A stretch of DNA of 15,039 nucleotides from Muribaculaceae bacterium (GCA_020026215.1 JAHHQT010000042.1:1-15039); one strand, 5' to 3'. Shown: positions 6,187-14,680, counted from the stretch's first letter. A program made the numbers and translations. The notes: generated by a model from the sequence alone, not told the origin.

Positions 6187-7371
6187 CTATTTGTAGGTTT
6201 CCAAAACTTTGTTCAGATAAACTTTTGAATTAAATCTTTCGATTGAATCTTTAGAAATTTGCTGATAGTCATATTCCAGACTCCACATGGTGTCGATGGC
6301 TCTATTCAAGGAACTTTCGTCTCCTGAACGGAATAGCATTCCGTTGCTTGGCTCGAGCAATTCAGGAATACCTCCAATCTTTGCTCCAATAACCGGTGTG
6401 CCAAAGCAAAGAGATTCGATGACTCCCATAGGATTATTTTCGTAGCACTCTGATGGCATTACGGAGAATTTAGCATTAGATAACAGATCCGCTACTTGTG
6501 AACTGTTGAGTCTTCCTAGAAATTCAATGTTTTTGCAGTCCTCGTATTGCTCTTTTAATTCTGCTGCCAATGGTCCGTCTCCAGCAATCTTGAACGTGTA
6601 TGGAAGTTGGCTGGCAACTTTGATAAGAGTTGTAACTCCTTTTTCTTGGGATAATCTTCCAACGTATGCATAATAGGACTTTCTTCCTGTATTGACAGTA
6701 ATATTGTTAATCATAGTGTCTGGGATGAAATTGCAGACTACTTTGATTTTATTCTTGTCAAAACCACCTTGCGCCATCTTATCAGCCATGAACTTGCTGG
6801 GACAAACATACACGTCTGTATATTTTTCCAATTTATCAGTACTCCATTTTAGGGTCTCTAAATATGCAAGAAGACTGGCAGACAAACTGTTTTTCATACA
6901 TCGGGTTTTCAAAACATTTTTCTTGTCTCCTCCGATGCATAATTCACAAGATTTACCATTCAATAAACAGGAATAAGAAGGACAAACCAACTTATAGTCA
7001 TGCATTGTCCAAATGGTCTTTGCTCCAAAATCCTTTGCCATCTTTACGATGACAGGGGAAAGGTAGGAGTGTATATTGTTGAAATGAACAATATCCGGCT
7101 TGAATTCATTCAGAATCTTTGCAAAAGAAGTTTTTACGCCTGCACCGCCAAATATTCTGGTCGCAGCTGCAAGTTTGTTCTTGATACCTCCAGAGAAGCT
7201 GACTTCTTTGGCAAAGTATTTTGAAAATGGTGTTTCGATATTTTCGGGATAGTCCATTGCATAGACTGCCGTCTCGTAGCCATTGGCATGAAGCATGTGC
7301 TCCAAATTAATGGTACAAGTACAATCGCCACCTCTGTTGTAGTAGAATTTATTTACGATTAGAATTTTCAT
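6187..7371 (-). CDS. GT4 family glycosyltransferase with a cysteine cluster
   Basis: GT-B fold, retaining glycosyltransferase of family GT4, 394 aa. The N-terminal domain opens KILIVNKFYYNRGGD (2-16) with the glycine-rich loop, then DIVHFNNIHSYLSP (93-106) and TIWTMHDYKLVCPS (119-132). The donor domain has YVGRLSQEKG (236-245), IAGDGP (262-267) and the EX7E motif E311-E319 (YENNPMGVIES), followed by FGTPVIGAKIGGIPELL. Five cysteines lie between the domains' catalytic parts (C130, C135, C142, C145, C158), a pattern that may bind a metal. The gene follows the META lipoprotein gene by 25 nt on the same strand and has no clear promoter of its own, so it is probably the last gene of the ndh-META-GT transcript. 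It converges on the plus-strand glycosyltransferase, but the two proteins differ clearly and are not a recent duplication. Substrates are unknown. Confidence 0.92.
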   Translation of the reverse strand: MKILIVNKFYYNRGGDCTCTINLEHMLHANGYETAVYAMDYPENIETPFSKYFAKEVSFSGGIKNKLAAATRIFGGAGVKTSFAKILNEFKPDIVHFNNIHSYLSPVIVKMAKDFGAKTIWTMHDYKLVCPSYSCLLNGKSCELCIGGDKKNVLKTRCMKNSLSASLLAYLETLKWSTDKLEKYTDVYVCPSKFMADKMAQGGFDKNKIKVVCNFIPDTMINNITVNTGRKSYYAYVGRLSQEKGVTTLIKVASQLPYTFKIAGDGPLAAELKEQYEDCKNIEFLGRLNSSQVADLLSNAKFSVMPSECYENNPMGVIESLCFGTPVIGAKIGGIPELLEPSNGMLFRSGDESSLNRAIDTMWSLEYDYQQISKDSIERFNSKVYLNKVLETYK

Positions 7372-7396
7372 AAATTATATCTGTGTCACGAAACGC

Positions 7397-8260
7397 TTAT
7401 TCTAATTTTACACGTTGTAATTTTAGAACTTCGTTTTTGTCATTATCCAAAAGAATCATGTTTTCAGTATTGATTCTTTTGATAAGTTCCACTTCTTCCA
7501 ATGCAATTATAAGATTCATTTCAAGATGCATGCTTTCTTCATCACACATCTTGGCAGTTGATGCTATGTTTTGAAATTCGATAAACCAGTTTTTGTTACG
7601 GTCAAGTCCAATCTCGCCATTGATGATATTGCATCCTACGTTACCATGTATTTTTAATTCAGGAACATCGATGATAAGCTTGACATCTTTATTGACTTTC
7701 ACTTGTTTGATATCTGTTACTTTCCAGATGCCTGTCAACACGTCTGCATTGTGACGTTTGGCATGTATGGTTGTATTGCCATTCTTGTCCTTTAAGTCAA
7801 GATAGTACAAGCCATCGTATTTATAAATAACAAATGTGCAGGCTTGGCTCAGACCTCTTAAGATATTGCGTTCTTCCCCGACTTCACTACAATGTTTGTT
7901 GGTTGTAATGATGTTTGAGATATTGATACTTGTGTTACTGGTAGAAAAACTACCATTGATCACGTTGCATCCTGTGTCTCCATAAATTCTGCCTTCCTTT
8001 GAACTAAAATAGATGAAAGCTCTTTCGTCCATTGCTGTGATTTCATGCCCGCAAGCTTTCAGAATAGTCCATTCACCTTTAACGCGTTGGTTGCTGGTTG
8101 TGTTGTTAATTGTTTGTTTGGCAGGCTTGATTTGTTCTTCGGTAATTGGCTCTGTGATGTATTCAATCTTGTCTTCCTGTATGGCTTTGGGAGCCTTACA
8201 GGAATATAATGAACCGCAAAGAAGGGTGGCACATACTAATATCTTAAAATATCTGTTCAT
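7397..8260 (-). CDS. Lipoprotein with two tandem META (HslJ-like) domains
   Basis: Envelope lipoprotein of unknown role. The signal peptide ends in lipobox LYSC with lipidated C21. A linker (22-60, rich in E, K, T, N) leads to two META domains, about 61-170 and 176-285. Each shows the family hallmark: YGDTGCNVINGSF (93-105) then TTNKHC (C124) in the first; HGNVGCNIINGEIG (205-218) then STAKMC (C239) in the second. The paired cysteines C98/C124 and C210/C239 would suit disulfides in the periplasm. META proteins include E. coli HslJ, a heat-inducible lipoprotein linked to novobiocin resistance, but no biochemical activity is established for the domain. The gene lies 35 nt downstream of ndh and 25 nt upstream of a glycosyltransferase, with a good -7 box directly before it. 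The domain call is firm; the function is open. Confidence 0.88.
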   Translation of the reverse strand: MNRYFKILVCATLLCGSLYSCKAPKAIQEDKIEYITEPITEEQIKPAKQTINNTTSNQRVKGEWTILKACGHEITAMDERAFIYFSSKEGRIYGDTGCNVINGSFSTSNTSINISNIITTNKHCSEVGEERNILRGLSQACTFVIYKYDGLYYLDLKDKNGNTTIHAKRHNADVLTGIWKVTDIKQVKVNKDVKLIIDVPELKIHGNVGCNIINGEIGLDRNKNWFIEFQNIASTAKMCDEESMHLEMNLIIALEEVELIKRINTENMILLDNDKNEVLKLQRVKLE

Positions 8261-8283
8261 AAAAATTCCTTTAGTTGTAACTG

Positions 8284-8291
8284 CAAATATA
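8284..8291 (-). promoter_or_regulatory. Internal -7 promoter box before the META lipoprotein gene
   Basis: Read on the minus strand this is TATATTTG, an exact TAnnTTTG match followed by CA, 23 nt before the META start codon. No TTTG is present 19-21 nt further upstream; the closest, TTGG at 8308-8311, is too near. It suggests the META-GT pair may be transcribed independently of ndh. Confidence 0.45.
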
Positions 8292-8295
8292 GCGA

Positions 8296-9579
8296 TTATT
8301 CATCAATCCAATGCTTTCTAATCGGGAATTTTACAGGTCGGATAAGAAGACGGAGTGATGTACTATAGAACAAATATGCCCATATCCAGTTGATAAGGAC
8401 GTTTACTTTATTTCTCATCCCTAAAATAGAAATCAAGTGGATAAACATCCAGGTAATCCATGCCGGGCGACCGTAAAGGTAAGTAAAGTTCAAGTCGCAA
8501 ACCGCTCTGTTTCTACCGATAGTTGCCATAGAACCTTTGTCAATATATTTGAAAGGTGTTTTGACAGTTGTTTCATTGTTTAGAATGGAAGCTAAGTAAG
8601 AGCTTTCCTGTATGGCAACTTGTGCAACTTGTGGGTATCCATTAGGGTGTTGCTCGTCTTTGTAGAAGGCGATGTCACCGATAGCATAGATATCATCATA
8701 TCCTTGTATTTGGAATTTGTCATTTACAACATAACGATTCCCGCGGAAGATGGCTTCCTGGTCAATGCCCTTGATGACGTTGCCGGTTACACCGGCAGTC
8801 CAAATCAGAGTTTCGCAATAAATGTCTTCACCGTTTGAAAGATGCAATACGTTATCTTTGTAGGACTCCATAAAGCAGTTCAAACGAGTGTCAATCATCA
8901 AGTGCTCAAGATATTTAGCAGCGTCTTTAGAGGCGCGTTCGCTCATCGTTCTAAGGAAACGGTCCGTACCTTCAATTAGCGTGACTTTTACATCTTCGCG
9001 TTCGATTTCTGGGTATTCTCGTTTTAGAATATAACGTTTCATTTCGCCCAAGGCACCGGCAATTTCAACGCCTGTAGGACCACCACCAACAACAACGAAA
9101 CTCAACAATTCCTTTTTGCGCTGTTTGTCTTTGGTGATGCAAGCTCTTTCAAGTCGGTCTAATATTTCGTTTCTAAGACGAATGGCCTCAGAAGTGGATT
9201 TAAGAGTATGAACCTGTTCAATCAATTGGGGTTGATTGAAGAAATTGTTGGTTGTTCCCGAAGCAATGATTAGTTTGTCGTATGAAATCTTTTCGAATTG
9301 AGTTTCAACAATTTTTGCCTTTGTGTCAATGCTTTTAACTTGTCCTAAATGATAGTTCACATTGTCCATTTTTTTTACTTCACGTCTGAATGGAAACGAG
9401 ATGCTTGCCGGCTCAAGACCTGAAGAGGCGATCTGGTAGAACAATGGAGGAAAACTATGAAAATTATTTTTGTCAATGATTGTTATTTGGTATTTGGTCT
9501 TGTCAAGCTTCTTTGATAAATTAAGACCTGCAAACCCACCTCCAATGATAACAATTTTCATAATCTGCGCGTTATTCAT
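8296..9579 (-). CDS. ndh: Type II NADH:quinone oxidoreductase (NDH-2)
   Basis: Single-subunit, non-proton-pumping NADH dehydrogenase that passes electrons from NADH through FAD to a membrane quinone (EC 1.6.5.9). The FAD-binding Rossmann motif is IGGGFAGL (12-19). The NAD(H) site is VVVGGGPTGVEIAGALGE (162-179), with E203 in VTLIEG at the end of the second strand. The second FAD contact is YAIGDIA (298-304, D302), and the quinone-site motif AQxAIQ is at 319-324. The C-terminal part (375-427) is hydrophobic and basic, consistent with membrane-surface attachment, and the length of 427 aa is normal. Two starts are possible: Met1 as given, preceded by AT-rich sequence, or Met7 (ATG at 9561-9559), which begins directly at the FAD strand. 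I prefer Met1 because homologues usually have several residues before that strand. It is divergent from the TPR gene. Confidence 0.94.
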   Translation of the reverse strand: MNNAQIMKIVIIGGGFAGLNLSKKLDKTKYQITIIDKNNFHSFPPLFYQIASSGLEPASISFPFRREVKKMDNVNYHLGQVKSIDTKAKIVETQFEKISYDKLIIASGTTNNFFNQPQLIEQVHTLKSTSEAIRLRNEILDRLERACITKDKQRKKELLSFVVVGGGPTGVEIAGALGEMKRYILKREYPEIEREDVKVTLIEGTDRFLRTMSERASKDAAKYLEHLMIDTRLNCFMESYKDNVLHLSNGEDIYCETLIWTAGVTGNVIKGIDQEAIFRGNRYVVNDKFQIQGYDDIYAIGDIAFYKDEQHPNGYPQVAQVAIQESSYLASILNNETTVKTPFKYIDKGSMATIGRNRAVCDLNFTYLYGRPAWITWMFIHLISILGMRNKVNVLINWIWAYLFYSTSLRLLIRPVKFPIRKHWIDE

Positions 9580-9635
9580 AAATAAAAAATGTAATACTTA
9601 ATGCTTAAAATTAATAAATTCTAAAAATCGAAATG

Positions 9636-9643
9636 CAAAGGTA
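9636..9643 (-). promoter_or_regulatory. -7 promoter box of the ndh operon
   Basis: Minus-strand TACCTTTG followed by CA matches TAnnTTTG exactly and lies 56 nt before the ndh start. No TTTG occurs at the expected 19-21 nt upstream; a TTTG in TATTTTGG is only 12 nt away. It is a partial promoter match in the 115-bp divergent region. Confidence 0.5.
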
Positions 9644-9665
9644 CAAAAAATAGGCCAAAATACAC

Positions 9666-9673
9666 TATTTTTG
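9666..9673 (+). promoter_or_regulatory. Possible -7 promoter box of the TPR gene
   Basis: TATTTTTG matches TAnnTTTG and lies 21 nt before the ATG, divergent from the ndh box 22 bp away. No -33 TTTG is visible. In such AT-rich DNA this match could arise by chance. Confidence 0.35.
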
Positions 9674-9694
9674 TACTGAATATAAATTTGAAAT

Positions 9695-11713
9695 ATGAAA
9701 CGAATTCTAAATATAATAGTCTTACTGATAGCTTGTTTGTTTTCGCCTGTGGTGGCGAAAGCTCAGATTAATACTGAGCAGGTAATGAATATCGGTAAGA
9801 ATGCGCTATATTTTGAGGACTATGTGCTCTCTATCCAGTATTTTAATCAAGTCATTAAAATCAAACCTTATTTGGCGGATCCTTATTTTTTCAGAGGTGT
9901 TGCCAAGTTTTATTTGGAAGACTATAGGGGAGCAGAGGCTGATTGCTCATTGGCTATAGAACGAAATCCATTTATAACAGATGCCTATCAGGTGCGTGGT
10001 ATCTCTCGTCAAATATTGGAAGACTATAAAGGTGCCATTGAAGACTATAAAATGGGGTTGAAGTATCTTCCAGAAGAAAAGGTCTTTTTGTTGAACAAGG
10101 CTGTAGCGGAACAAGAGTTGAAAGACTTTGAGAATTCAGAAAAAAGTTATGAGACTTTAATAGGCTATTATCCGCGTTATGACAATGCTTATTTGGGTAG
10201 AGCCCAATTGTTTCTTGAAAAAGGGGATACGATTAAAGCCTTGTCAGATGTGACAAAAAGTATTGAATTGAATGACAATAATGCCAATGCTTTTGTCATG
10301 CGTGCAGATATTAACATAAAAAATAAGTCTGATTATCAGTTGGCATTGGATGATATGAATAGTGCCATTAAGTTGAAACCGAAAGAAGTGGGCTATTTTA
10401 TAAATCGTGCGTTCTTAAAATATAACTTGGATGACTATTTCGGTGCGATGTCAGACTTTGACTATGCGATTAGTTTGGATGGTTCTAATGTAGTAGCTCA
10501 CCTGAACCGGGGTTTGCTTAGGACAGAAGTTCAGGAAGACAATAAGGCTATTGAGGATTTCTCTTTTGTTATCAATCGTGAGCCTGAAAATTATATGGCT
10601 ATTTATAACCGAGGTTTGCTCTACAAGAAGACTAAACAGTATAAAAAGGCAATTGCAGATTTTGACAAGATTATTGAAGAATATCCAAGTTTGACCATGG
10701 CTTACTATGAACGTAGTGATTGTAAACGCATGAGTGGAGATATGAAAGGAGCTGAAAAAGACTATAACAAGACTAAAGAGTTGAATAAGCATCGTTCGGA
10801 TGACAACTATGCATTGAAAGGAAATGTTGAGGAGAGCGATACTGCTTTTGTTGTCAAGAAATTTAAGTCGTTGGTTACTGTCGAAAATGACAATTCTGTG
10901 AAACTGGAATATGACAATAAATATAGAGGTAAGGTGCAAAATTACAATGCTCCTATAAATATGGAGGAAATGTATTATTTGTCTTACTATAATAAACTGT
11001 CAGACTTGCAGTCGGATGCTTATTATCAAAGGGATTTGGATGATTTGAATTCGAGCCATTATTTGCGTGATAAGCTTTATTTGACAAATAATGTCACTAA
11101 GTTGACAGAAGCTCAAATCCAGAAACAATTTGAATTGATTGGGCACTTTACAAATTTGATTTTAAATAAGGATAATCGTGCTGTGGATTATTTCGGTCGA
11201 GGATTGAGTTATACTATGGTCAAGAATTACGAAGCGGCTTTGGAAGATTTGAATCGTGCGGTGGCTTTGAATGATAACTTTGTTTTGGCGCACTTTGCCA
11301 AAGCTATGGTGATGTATTCAAAAATAACCATGAAAAAGTCAGACGATGTGTCTGCTAAGGACGACAAGTCTGCTGATAAGATGAAAATTCCTGGATTTGA
11401 AATCAAGGAAGACCGTCATAGTTTGGATGCTGTCATCGAAGAGTTGAATAAGGTCATTGAGTTGTCCCCGAAACAAGTGTATGCCCACTTTAACAAGGGT
11501 AATATTTATTATGAGAAACAAGATTACACTTCTGCCTTGGCTTGCTATTCGGAAGCGGTGAAGATTAAGCCTGATTTCGGTGAGGCTTACTACAACCGTG
11601 GAATGGTCTATTTGCAATTGGGTAATATGGAAAAAGGTATTGCTGATTTGAGTAAGGCAGGGGAGTTGGGTATTTTGTCTTCCTATAATATATTAAAGCG
11701 TATGTCGCACTAA
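9695..11713 (+). CDS. Secreted or periplasmic tetratricopeptide repeat protein
   Basis: Large TPR scaffold of 672 aa, with no catalytic domain visible. A signal peptide (residues 1-23, ending AKA before Q24) directs export. About ten consecutive TPR units fill 29-367, with the W/Y-G-A-Y-A-P-type spacing seen for example in YNRGLLYKKTKQYKKAIADF (304-323). A charged, Tyr- and Asn-rich segment without recognisable TPRs follows (368-490). Repeats resume at 496-528 and 595-662, interrupted by a Lys/Asp-rich insert at 546-575. Proteins of this build are widespread in Bacteroidales; TPRs mediate protein contacts, but the partner is unknown. LIAC at 11-14 formally resembles a lipobox, but the hydrophobic segment continues past it, so signal peptidase I cleavage is more likely. 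The gene is single, between divergent ndh and downstream thrS. Confidence 0.88.
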   Translation: MKRILNIIVLLIACLFSPVVAKAQINTEQVMNIGKNALYFEDYVLSIQYFNQVIKIKPYLADPYFFRGVAKFYLEDYRGAEADCSLAIERNPFITDAYQVRGISRQILEDYKGAIEDYKMGLKYLPEEKVFLLNKAVAEQELKDFENSEKSYETLIGYYPRYDNAYLGRAQLFLEKGDTIKALSDVTKSIELNDNNANAFVMRADINIKNKSDYQLALDDMNSAIKLKPKEVGYFINRAFLKYNLDDYFGAMSDFDYAISLDGSNVVAHLNRGLLRTEVQEDNKAIEDFSFVINREPENYMAIYNRGLLYKKTKQYKKAIADFDKIIEEYPSLTMAYYERSDCKRMSGDMKGAEKDYNKTKELNKHRSDDNYALKGNVEESDTAFVVKKFKSLVTVENDNSVKLEYDNKYRGKVQNYNAPINMEEMYYLSYYNKLSDLQSDAYYQRDLDDLNSSHYLRDKLYLTNNVTKLTEAQIQKQFELIGHFTNLILNKDNRAVDYFGRGLSYTMVKNYEAALEDLNRAVALNDNFVLAHFAKAMVMYSKITMKKSDDVSAKDDKSADKMKIPGFEIKEDRHSLDAVIEELNKVIELSPKQVYAHFNKGNIYYEKQDYTSALACYSEAVKIKPDFGEAYYNRGMVYLQLGNMEKGIADLSKAGELGILSSYNILKRMSH

Positions 11714-11730
11714 AATAATCATAAAAAAAG

Positions 11731-11761
11731 TTTACCAACTTACAATTATTAATTACTTTTG
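11731..11761 (+). promoter_or_regulatory. Promoter of the thrS-infC-rpmI-rplT cluster
   Basis: TACTTTTG (11754-11761) matches the TAnnTTTG -7 element exactly. TTTA (11731-11734), one base from the TTTG -33 element, lies 19 nt upstream, the expected spacing. The start would fall near 11768, giving a leader of about 47 nt. No T-box or other recognisable leader structure is present in it. Confidence 0.6.
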
Positions 11762-11814
11762 TAGTCAAATCATGCGTTAGTTGTATTTATGTAATGATTA
11801 AAAACTAAAAAAAT

Positions 11815-13749
11815 ATGAATATTAAGTTTCCAGATGGAAGTGTAAAGCAATTTGACAATGGAACTACTCCTTTGCAAATCGCTGAAAGTATTAGTCCTCG
11901 TTTGGCTAAAGAAGTATTAGCTGCAACAATTGATGGATGCGACTGGGATTTGACTCGCCCAATCGAAAATGAAGGTGAAATTAAATTTTATAAATGGGAT
12001 GATCCTGAAGGCAAACACGCTTTCTGGCATACATCTGCACACTTGTTGGCAGAAGCATTGCAAGAACTTTATAAAGGCGTGAAATTCGGTATCGGTCCGG
12101 CTATCGAGAATGGTTTCTACTACGATATCGATCCGGGAGAAAACACAATCACCAGCGCTGACTTTGCCAAGATTGAAGCTAAAATGGCTGAATTGGCAAG
12201 CAGAAAAGAAGATGTCGTTCGTAAAGATATTTCTAAAGCTGATGCTCTTGAAATGTTCGGAGCACGCAATGAAACATATAAATGTGAGTTGATCAGCGAA
12301 CTTGAAGACGGTTCAATCTCAACTTACACACAAGGTGCATTTACCGATTTGTGTAGAGGTCCGCACATTCCAAATACTTCTGCTATCAAGGCTGTTAAAA
12401 TCCTTTCTTTGGCAGGTGCATATTGGAGAGGTGATGAAAAACGTAACCAATTGGTTCGTGTATATGGTATTTCTTTCCCTAAAAAGAAAATGCTTGACGA
12501 ATATTTGGTGTTGCTTGAAGAAGCTAAAAAACGTGACCACAGAAAGATTGGTAAAGAAATGGAATTGTTCATGTTCTCTGAAACTGTTGGTAAAGGTTTG
12601 CCATTGTGGTTGCCGAAGGGAACTGAATTGCGCTTGAATCTTCAAGAATTCTTGAGAAAAATCCAACGCAGATATGGATATCAAGAAGTTATCACTCCGC
12701 CGATTGGTAACAAAATGCTATATGTAACTTCTGGTCACTATGCTAAATATGGTAAGGATTCATTCCAGCCAATTCATACTCCTGAAGAAGGTGAAGAATA
12801 TTTCTTGAAACCAATGAACTGTCCTCACCACTGTGAGATTTTCAAGAATAGTCCTCACTCATATAAAGAATTGCCACTTCGTATTGCTGAATTCGGTACA
12901 GTTTGCCGTTACGAACAAAGTGGTGAATTGCACGGATTGACTCGTGTAAGAAGCTTTACTCAAGATGATGCTCACATTTTCTGTCGTCCTGACCAAGTAA
13001 AAGAAGAGTTCTTGCGTGTAATGGATATTATTTCAATTGTGTTCAAGTCTATGGAATTTGAACAATTTGAAGCTCAAATATCTTTGCGTGATAAAGTAAA
13101 CCGCGAAAAATATATCGGTACTGAAGAAAATTGGGATAAAGCAGAACAAGCTATTATCGAAGCGTGTGAGGAAAAAGGATTGAAAGCACGCATTGAATAT
13201 GGTGAAGCTGCATTCTACGGACCTAAACTTGACTTTATGGTTAAGGATGCAATTGGTCGTCGTTGGCAATTAGGTACAATCCAAGTTGACTACAACTTGC
13301 CTGAACGTTTCGATTTGGAATATACAGGTGCGGACAACCAAAAACACCGTCCGGTAATGATTCACCGTGCGCCATTCGGTTCTATGGAACGTTTCGTGGC
13401 TGTGCTTCTTGAACATACAGCTGGTAACTTGCCAGTTTGGATTGCTCCTGAACAAGTTGCTATCTTACCTATCAGCGAGAAATTTAATGACTATGCAGAT
13501 GAAGTTAAATGTATCCTTGCTGAAAAAGGTATCAGAGCGTTTGTTGATAACAGAAATGAAAAAATCGGTAAAAAAATCCGTGATAATGAAATCAAACGTG
13601 TTCCTTACATGCTTATCGTAGGTGAAAAAGAAGTTAATAATCGTGAAATTGCTATAAGAAAACAAGGCGAGGGCGATAAGGGCACAGAAAAAATTATTAC
13701 TTTTGCCGAGAATTTCGCCAAGGAAATGGAAGAAATGACAAATTATTAA
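11815..13749 (+). CDS. thrS: Threonyl-tRNA synthetase
   Basis: Attaches threonine to tRNA-Thr in the cytoplasm (EC 6.1.1.3). All domains are present over 644 aa: N-terminal TGS domain (1-62), editing domain (about 63-230), class II catalytic core (about 245-540) and C-terminal anticodon-binding domain (about 545-640). The editing site that removes mischarged serine shows H72xxxH76 (WHTSAH) and C180xxxH184 (LCRGPH). The catalytic zinc ligands are C336 (MNCPHHC), H387 (QDDAHIF) and H517 (MIHRAP). Motif 2 is [15 protein letters not shown] (365-379) and motif 3 is [11 protein letters not shown] (517-527). The start follows an A-rich stretch with no Shine-Dalgarno sequence. It heads the classic thrS-infC-rpmI-rplT order, with infC only 9 nt downstream. 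Confidence 0.98.
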   Translation: MNIKFPDGSVKQFDNGTTPLQIAESISPRLAKEVLAATIDGCDWDLTRPIENEGEIKFYKWDDPEGKHAFWHTSAHLLAEALQELYKGVKFGIGPAIENGFYYDIDPGENTITSADFAKIEAKMAELASRKEDVVRKDISKADALEMFGARNETYKCELISELEDGSISTYTQGAFTDLCRGPHIPNTSAIKAVKILSLAGAYWRGDEKRNQLVRVYGISFPKKKMLDEYLVLLEEAKKRDHRKIGKEMELFMFSETVGKGLPLWLPKGTELRLNLQEFLRKIQRRYGYQEVITPPIGNKMLYVTSGHYAKYGKDSFQPIHTPEEGEEYFLKPMNCPHHCEIFKNSPHSYKELPLRIAEFGTVCRYEQSGELHGLTRVRSFTQDDAHIFCRPDQVKEEFLRVMDIISIVFKSMEFEQFEAQISLRDKVNREKYIGTEENWDKAEQAIIEACEEKGLKARIEYGEAAFYGPKLDFMVKDAIGRRWQLGTIQVDYNLPERFDLEYTGADNQKHRPVMIHRAPFGSMERFVAVLLEHTAGNLPVWIAPEQVAILPISEKFNDYADEVKCILAEKGIRAFVDNRNEKIGKKIRDNEIKRVPYMLIVGEKEVNNREIAIRKQGEGDKGTEKIITFAENFAKEMEEMTNY

Positions 13750-13758
13750 AATATTTTA

Positions 13759-14334
13759 ATGGCAAAAAAACCACTTGGACCGGGGTTTAAACCACATACA
13801 GCCCCTATTAGAAAAGATAATAAAAACCAAAAAGACGCATATGCAATCAACGAACACATCCGTGCACGCGAAGTTCGTTTGGTTGGAGACAATGTTGAAC
13901 AAGGAGTGTATTCTATTCAAGAAGCAATTAAGATTGCTGAAGAACAAGAGCTTGACTTGATTGAGATTTCTCCTAATGCTGTTCCTCCAGTATGTAAGAT
14001 TTTGGATTACCAAAAATTCTTATATCAACAGAAGAAGCGTCAAAAGGAACAAAAAGCGAAATCAACAAAAGTTGTTGTCAAGGAGATTCGTTTTGGACCA
14101 CAAACTGATGACCACGATTACAACTTCAAGTTGAAACATGCCATTGGTTTCTTGAAAGAAGGAGCTAAAGTTAAGGCATACGTTTTCTTCAAAGGTCGTT
14201 CTATCTTATTCAAAGAACAAGGAGAAGTCCTATTGCTAAGATTCGCCAATGAATTGGACGAATATGGCAAAGTGGAACAAATGCCTGTTTTGGAAGGAAA
14301 GCGTATGATTATTATGCTTACTCCAAAGAAATAG
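13759..14334 (+). CDS. infC: Translation initiation factor IF-3
   Basis: Binds the 30S subunit, keeps ribosomal subunits apart and checks the start codon-initiator tRNA pairing. The N-terminal domain (about 28-98) shows [17 protein letters not shown] and [19 protein letters not shown] Lys/Gln-rich helical linker (87-104) leads to the C-terminal domain with [17 protein letters not shown] (108-124) and [15 protein letters not shown] (145-159). An N-terminal extension of about 27 residues rich in Lys and Pro precedes the core. The 191-aa total is slightly longer than the 180 aa of the E. coli protein. It starts at ordinary ATG, unlike the AUU start used for autoregulation in E. coli, so that discrimination mechanism is not expected here. 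It is nearly contiguous with thrS. Confidence 0.98.
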   Translation: MAKKPLGPGFKPHTAPIRKDNKNQKDAYAINEHIRAREVRLVGDNVEQGVYSIQEAIKIAEEQELDLIEISPNAVPPVCKILDYQKFLYQQKKRQKEQKAKSTKVVVKEIRFGPQTDDHDYNFKLKHAIGFLKEGAKVKAYVFFKGRSILFKEQGEVLLLRFANELDEYGKVEQMPVLEGKRMIIMLTPKK

Positions 14335-14376
14335 TAATGAGCTTTATTAAAAGCAATATAAATCAAATAGTAATTT

Positions 14377-14389
14377 AAAAAACAAAAAA
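14377..14389 (+). promoter_or_regulatory. A-rich translation initiation region of rpmI
   Basis: AAAAAACAAAAAA directly abuts the rpmI ATG, with no Shine-Dalgarno motif. Nearly the same string precedes rplT. A-rich, SD-less leaders are characteristic of highly translated Bacteroidota genes. Confidence 0.5.
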
Positions 14390-14587
14390 ATGCCAAAGGT
14401 TAAAACTAATTCCGGTGCCAAAAAGAGGTTCGCCCTTACCGGATCAGGAAAAATTAAGAGAAAACATGCTTACAAAAGTCACATTTTGACAAAAAAGACA
14501 AAAAAGCAGAAGAGAAACCTCGGACACTTTGCAGTTTTGAATTCAGCAGACCGTCACAACGTGCGTGATCTTTTGAACTTAAGATAA
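14390..14587 (+). CDS. rpmI: Large-subunit ribosomal protein bL35
   Basis: Small basic protein (65 aa, normal length) of the 50S subunit. The family start [14 protein letters not shown], the central [19 protein letters not shown] and the C-terminal [14 protein letters not shown] are all recognisable. It lies 55 nt after infC and 108 nt before rplT, in the standard order. The unusual part is the start context: an A6-C-A6 run against the ATG with no Shine-Dalgarno motif. Confidence 0.98.
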   Translation: MPKVKTNSGAKKRFALTGSGKIKRKHAYKSHILTKKTKKQKRNLGHFAVLNSADRHNVRDLLNLR

Positions 14588-14680
14588 TAAAGTGTGGTTT
14601 TTGACTTTTAATTACAGAGATTTTAATATTTTTATTAACCGAATGATTAGCATTTAAGAGCTAAAACGCCGCTAACATTC
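14588..14680 (+). promoter_or_regulatory. rpmI-rplT spacer with candidate alternative hairpins
   Basis: The spacer contains TTAATA-tttt-TATTAA (14622-14637, a 6-bp AT stem). It also contains TTAGC (14647-14651), which can pair with either of two GCTAA copies (14660-14664 or 14671-14675). Mutually exclusive pairing just before rplT would suit autoregulation by L20, which represses this operon in E. coli and Firmicutes, but I do not recognise a known L20-binding leader. The stems are short and may be chance. Confidence 0.25.

Noticed and set aside
8013..8321. Plus-strand frame with a hydrophobic stretch resembling a membrane protein
   Set aside because: It is the complement of the META lipoprotein signal peptide and first domain; the hydrophobicity is a by-product.
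9681..9690. A second TAnnTTTG match (TAAATTTG) before the TPR gene
   Set aside because: It ends only 4 nt before the start codon and has no -33 element, so no usable leader would remain.
9725..9736. LIAC in the TPR signal peptide as a lipobox
   Set aside because: The hydrophobic core continues past the Cys to a good AKA cleavage site, so an ordinary signal peptide is more likely.
10451..10939. Open frame of 162 codons on the minus strand
   Set aside because: It is antisense to the TPR gene, whose frame shows clear repeat structure; the minus translation has no recognisable domain.
11768..11808. Short pairings in the thrS leader (AATCAT/ATGATT and TTAGTT/AACTAA)
   Set aside because: Both are 6-bp stems of mostly A-T pairs with long loops; no T-box features such as a specifier loop or antiterminator bulge are present.
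12302..12684. Open frames on both strands of more than 110 codons
   Set aside because: They lie inside thrS, whose motifs are all intact; the other frames have no family match.
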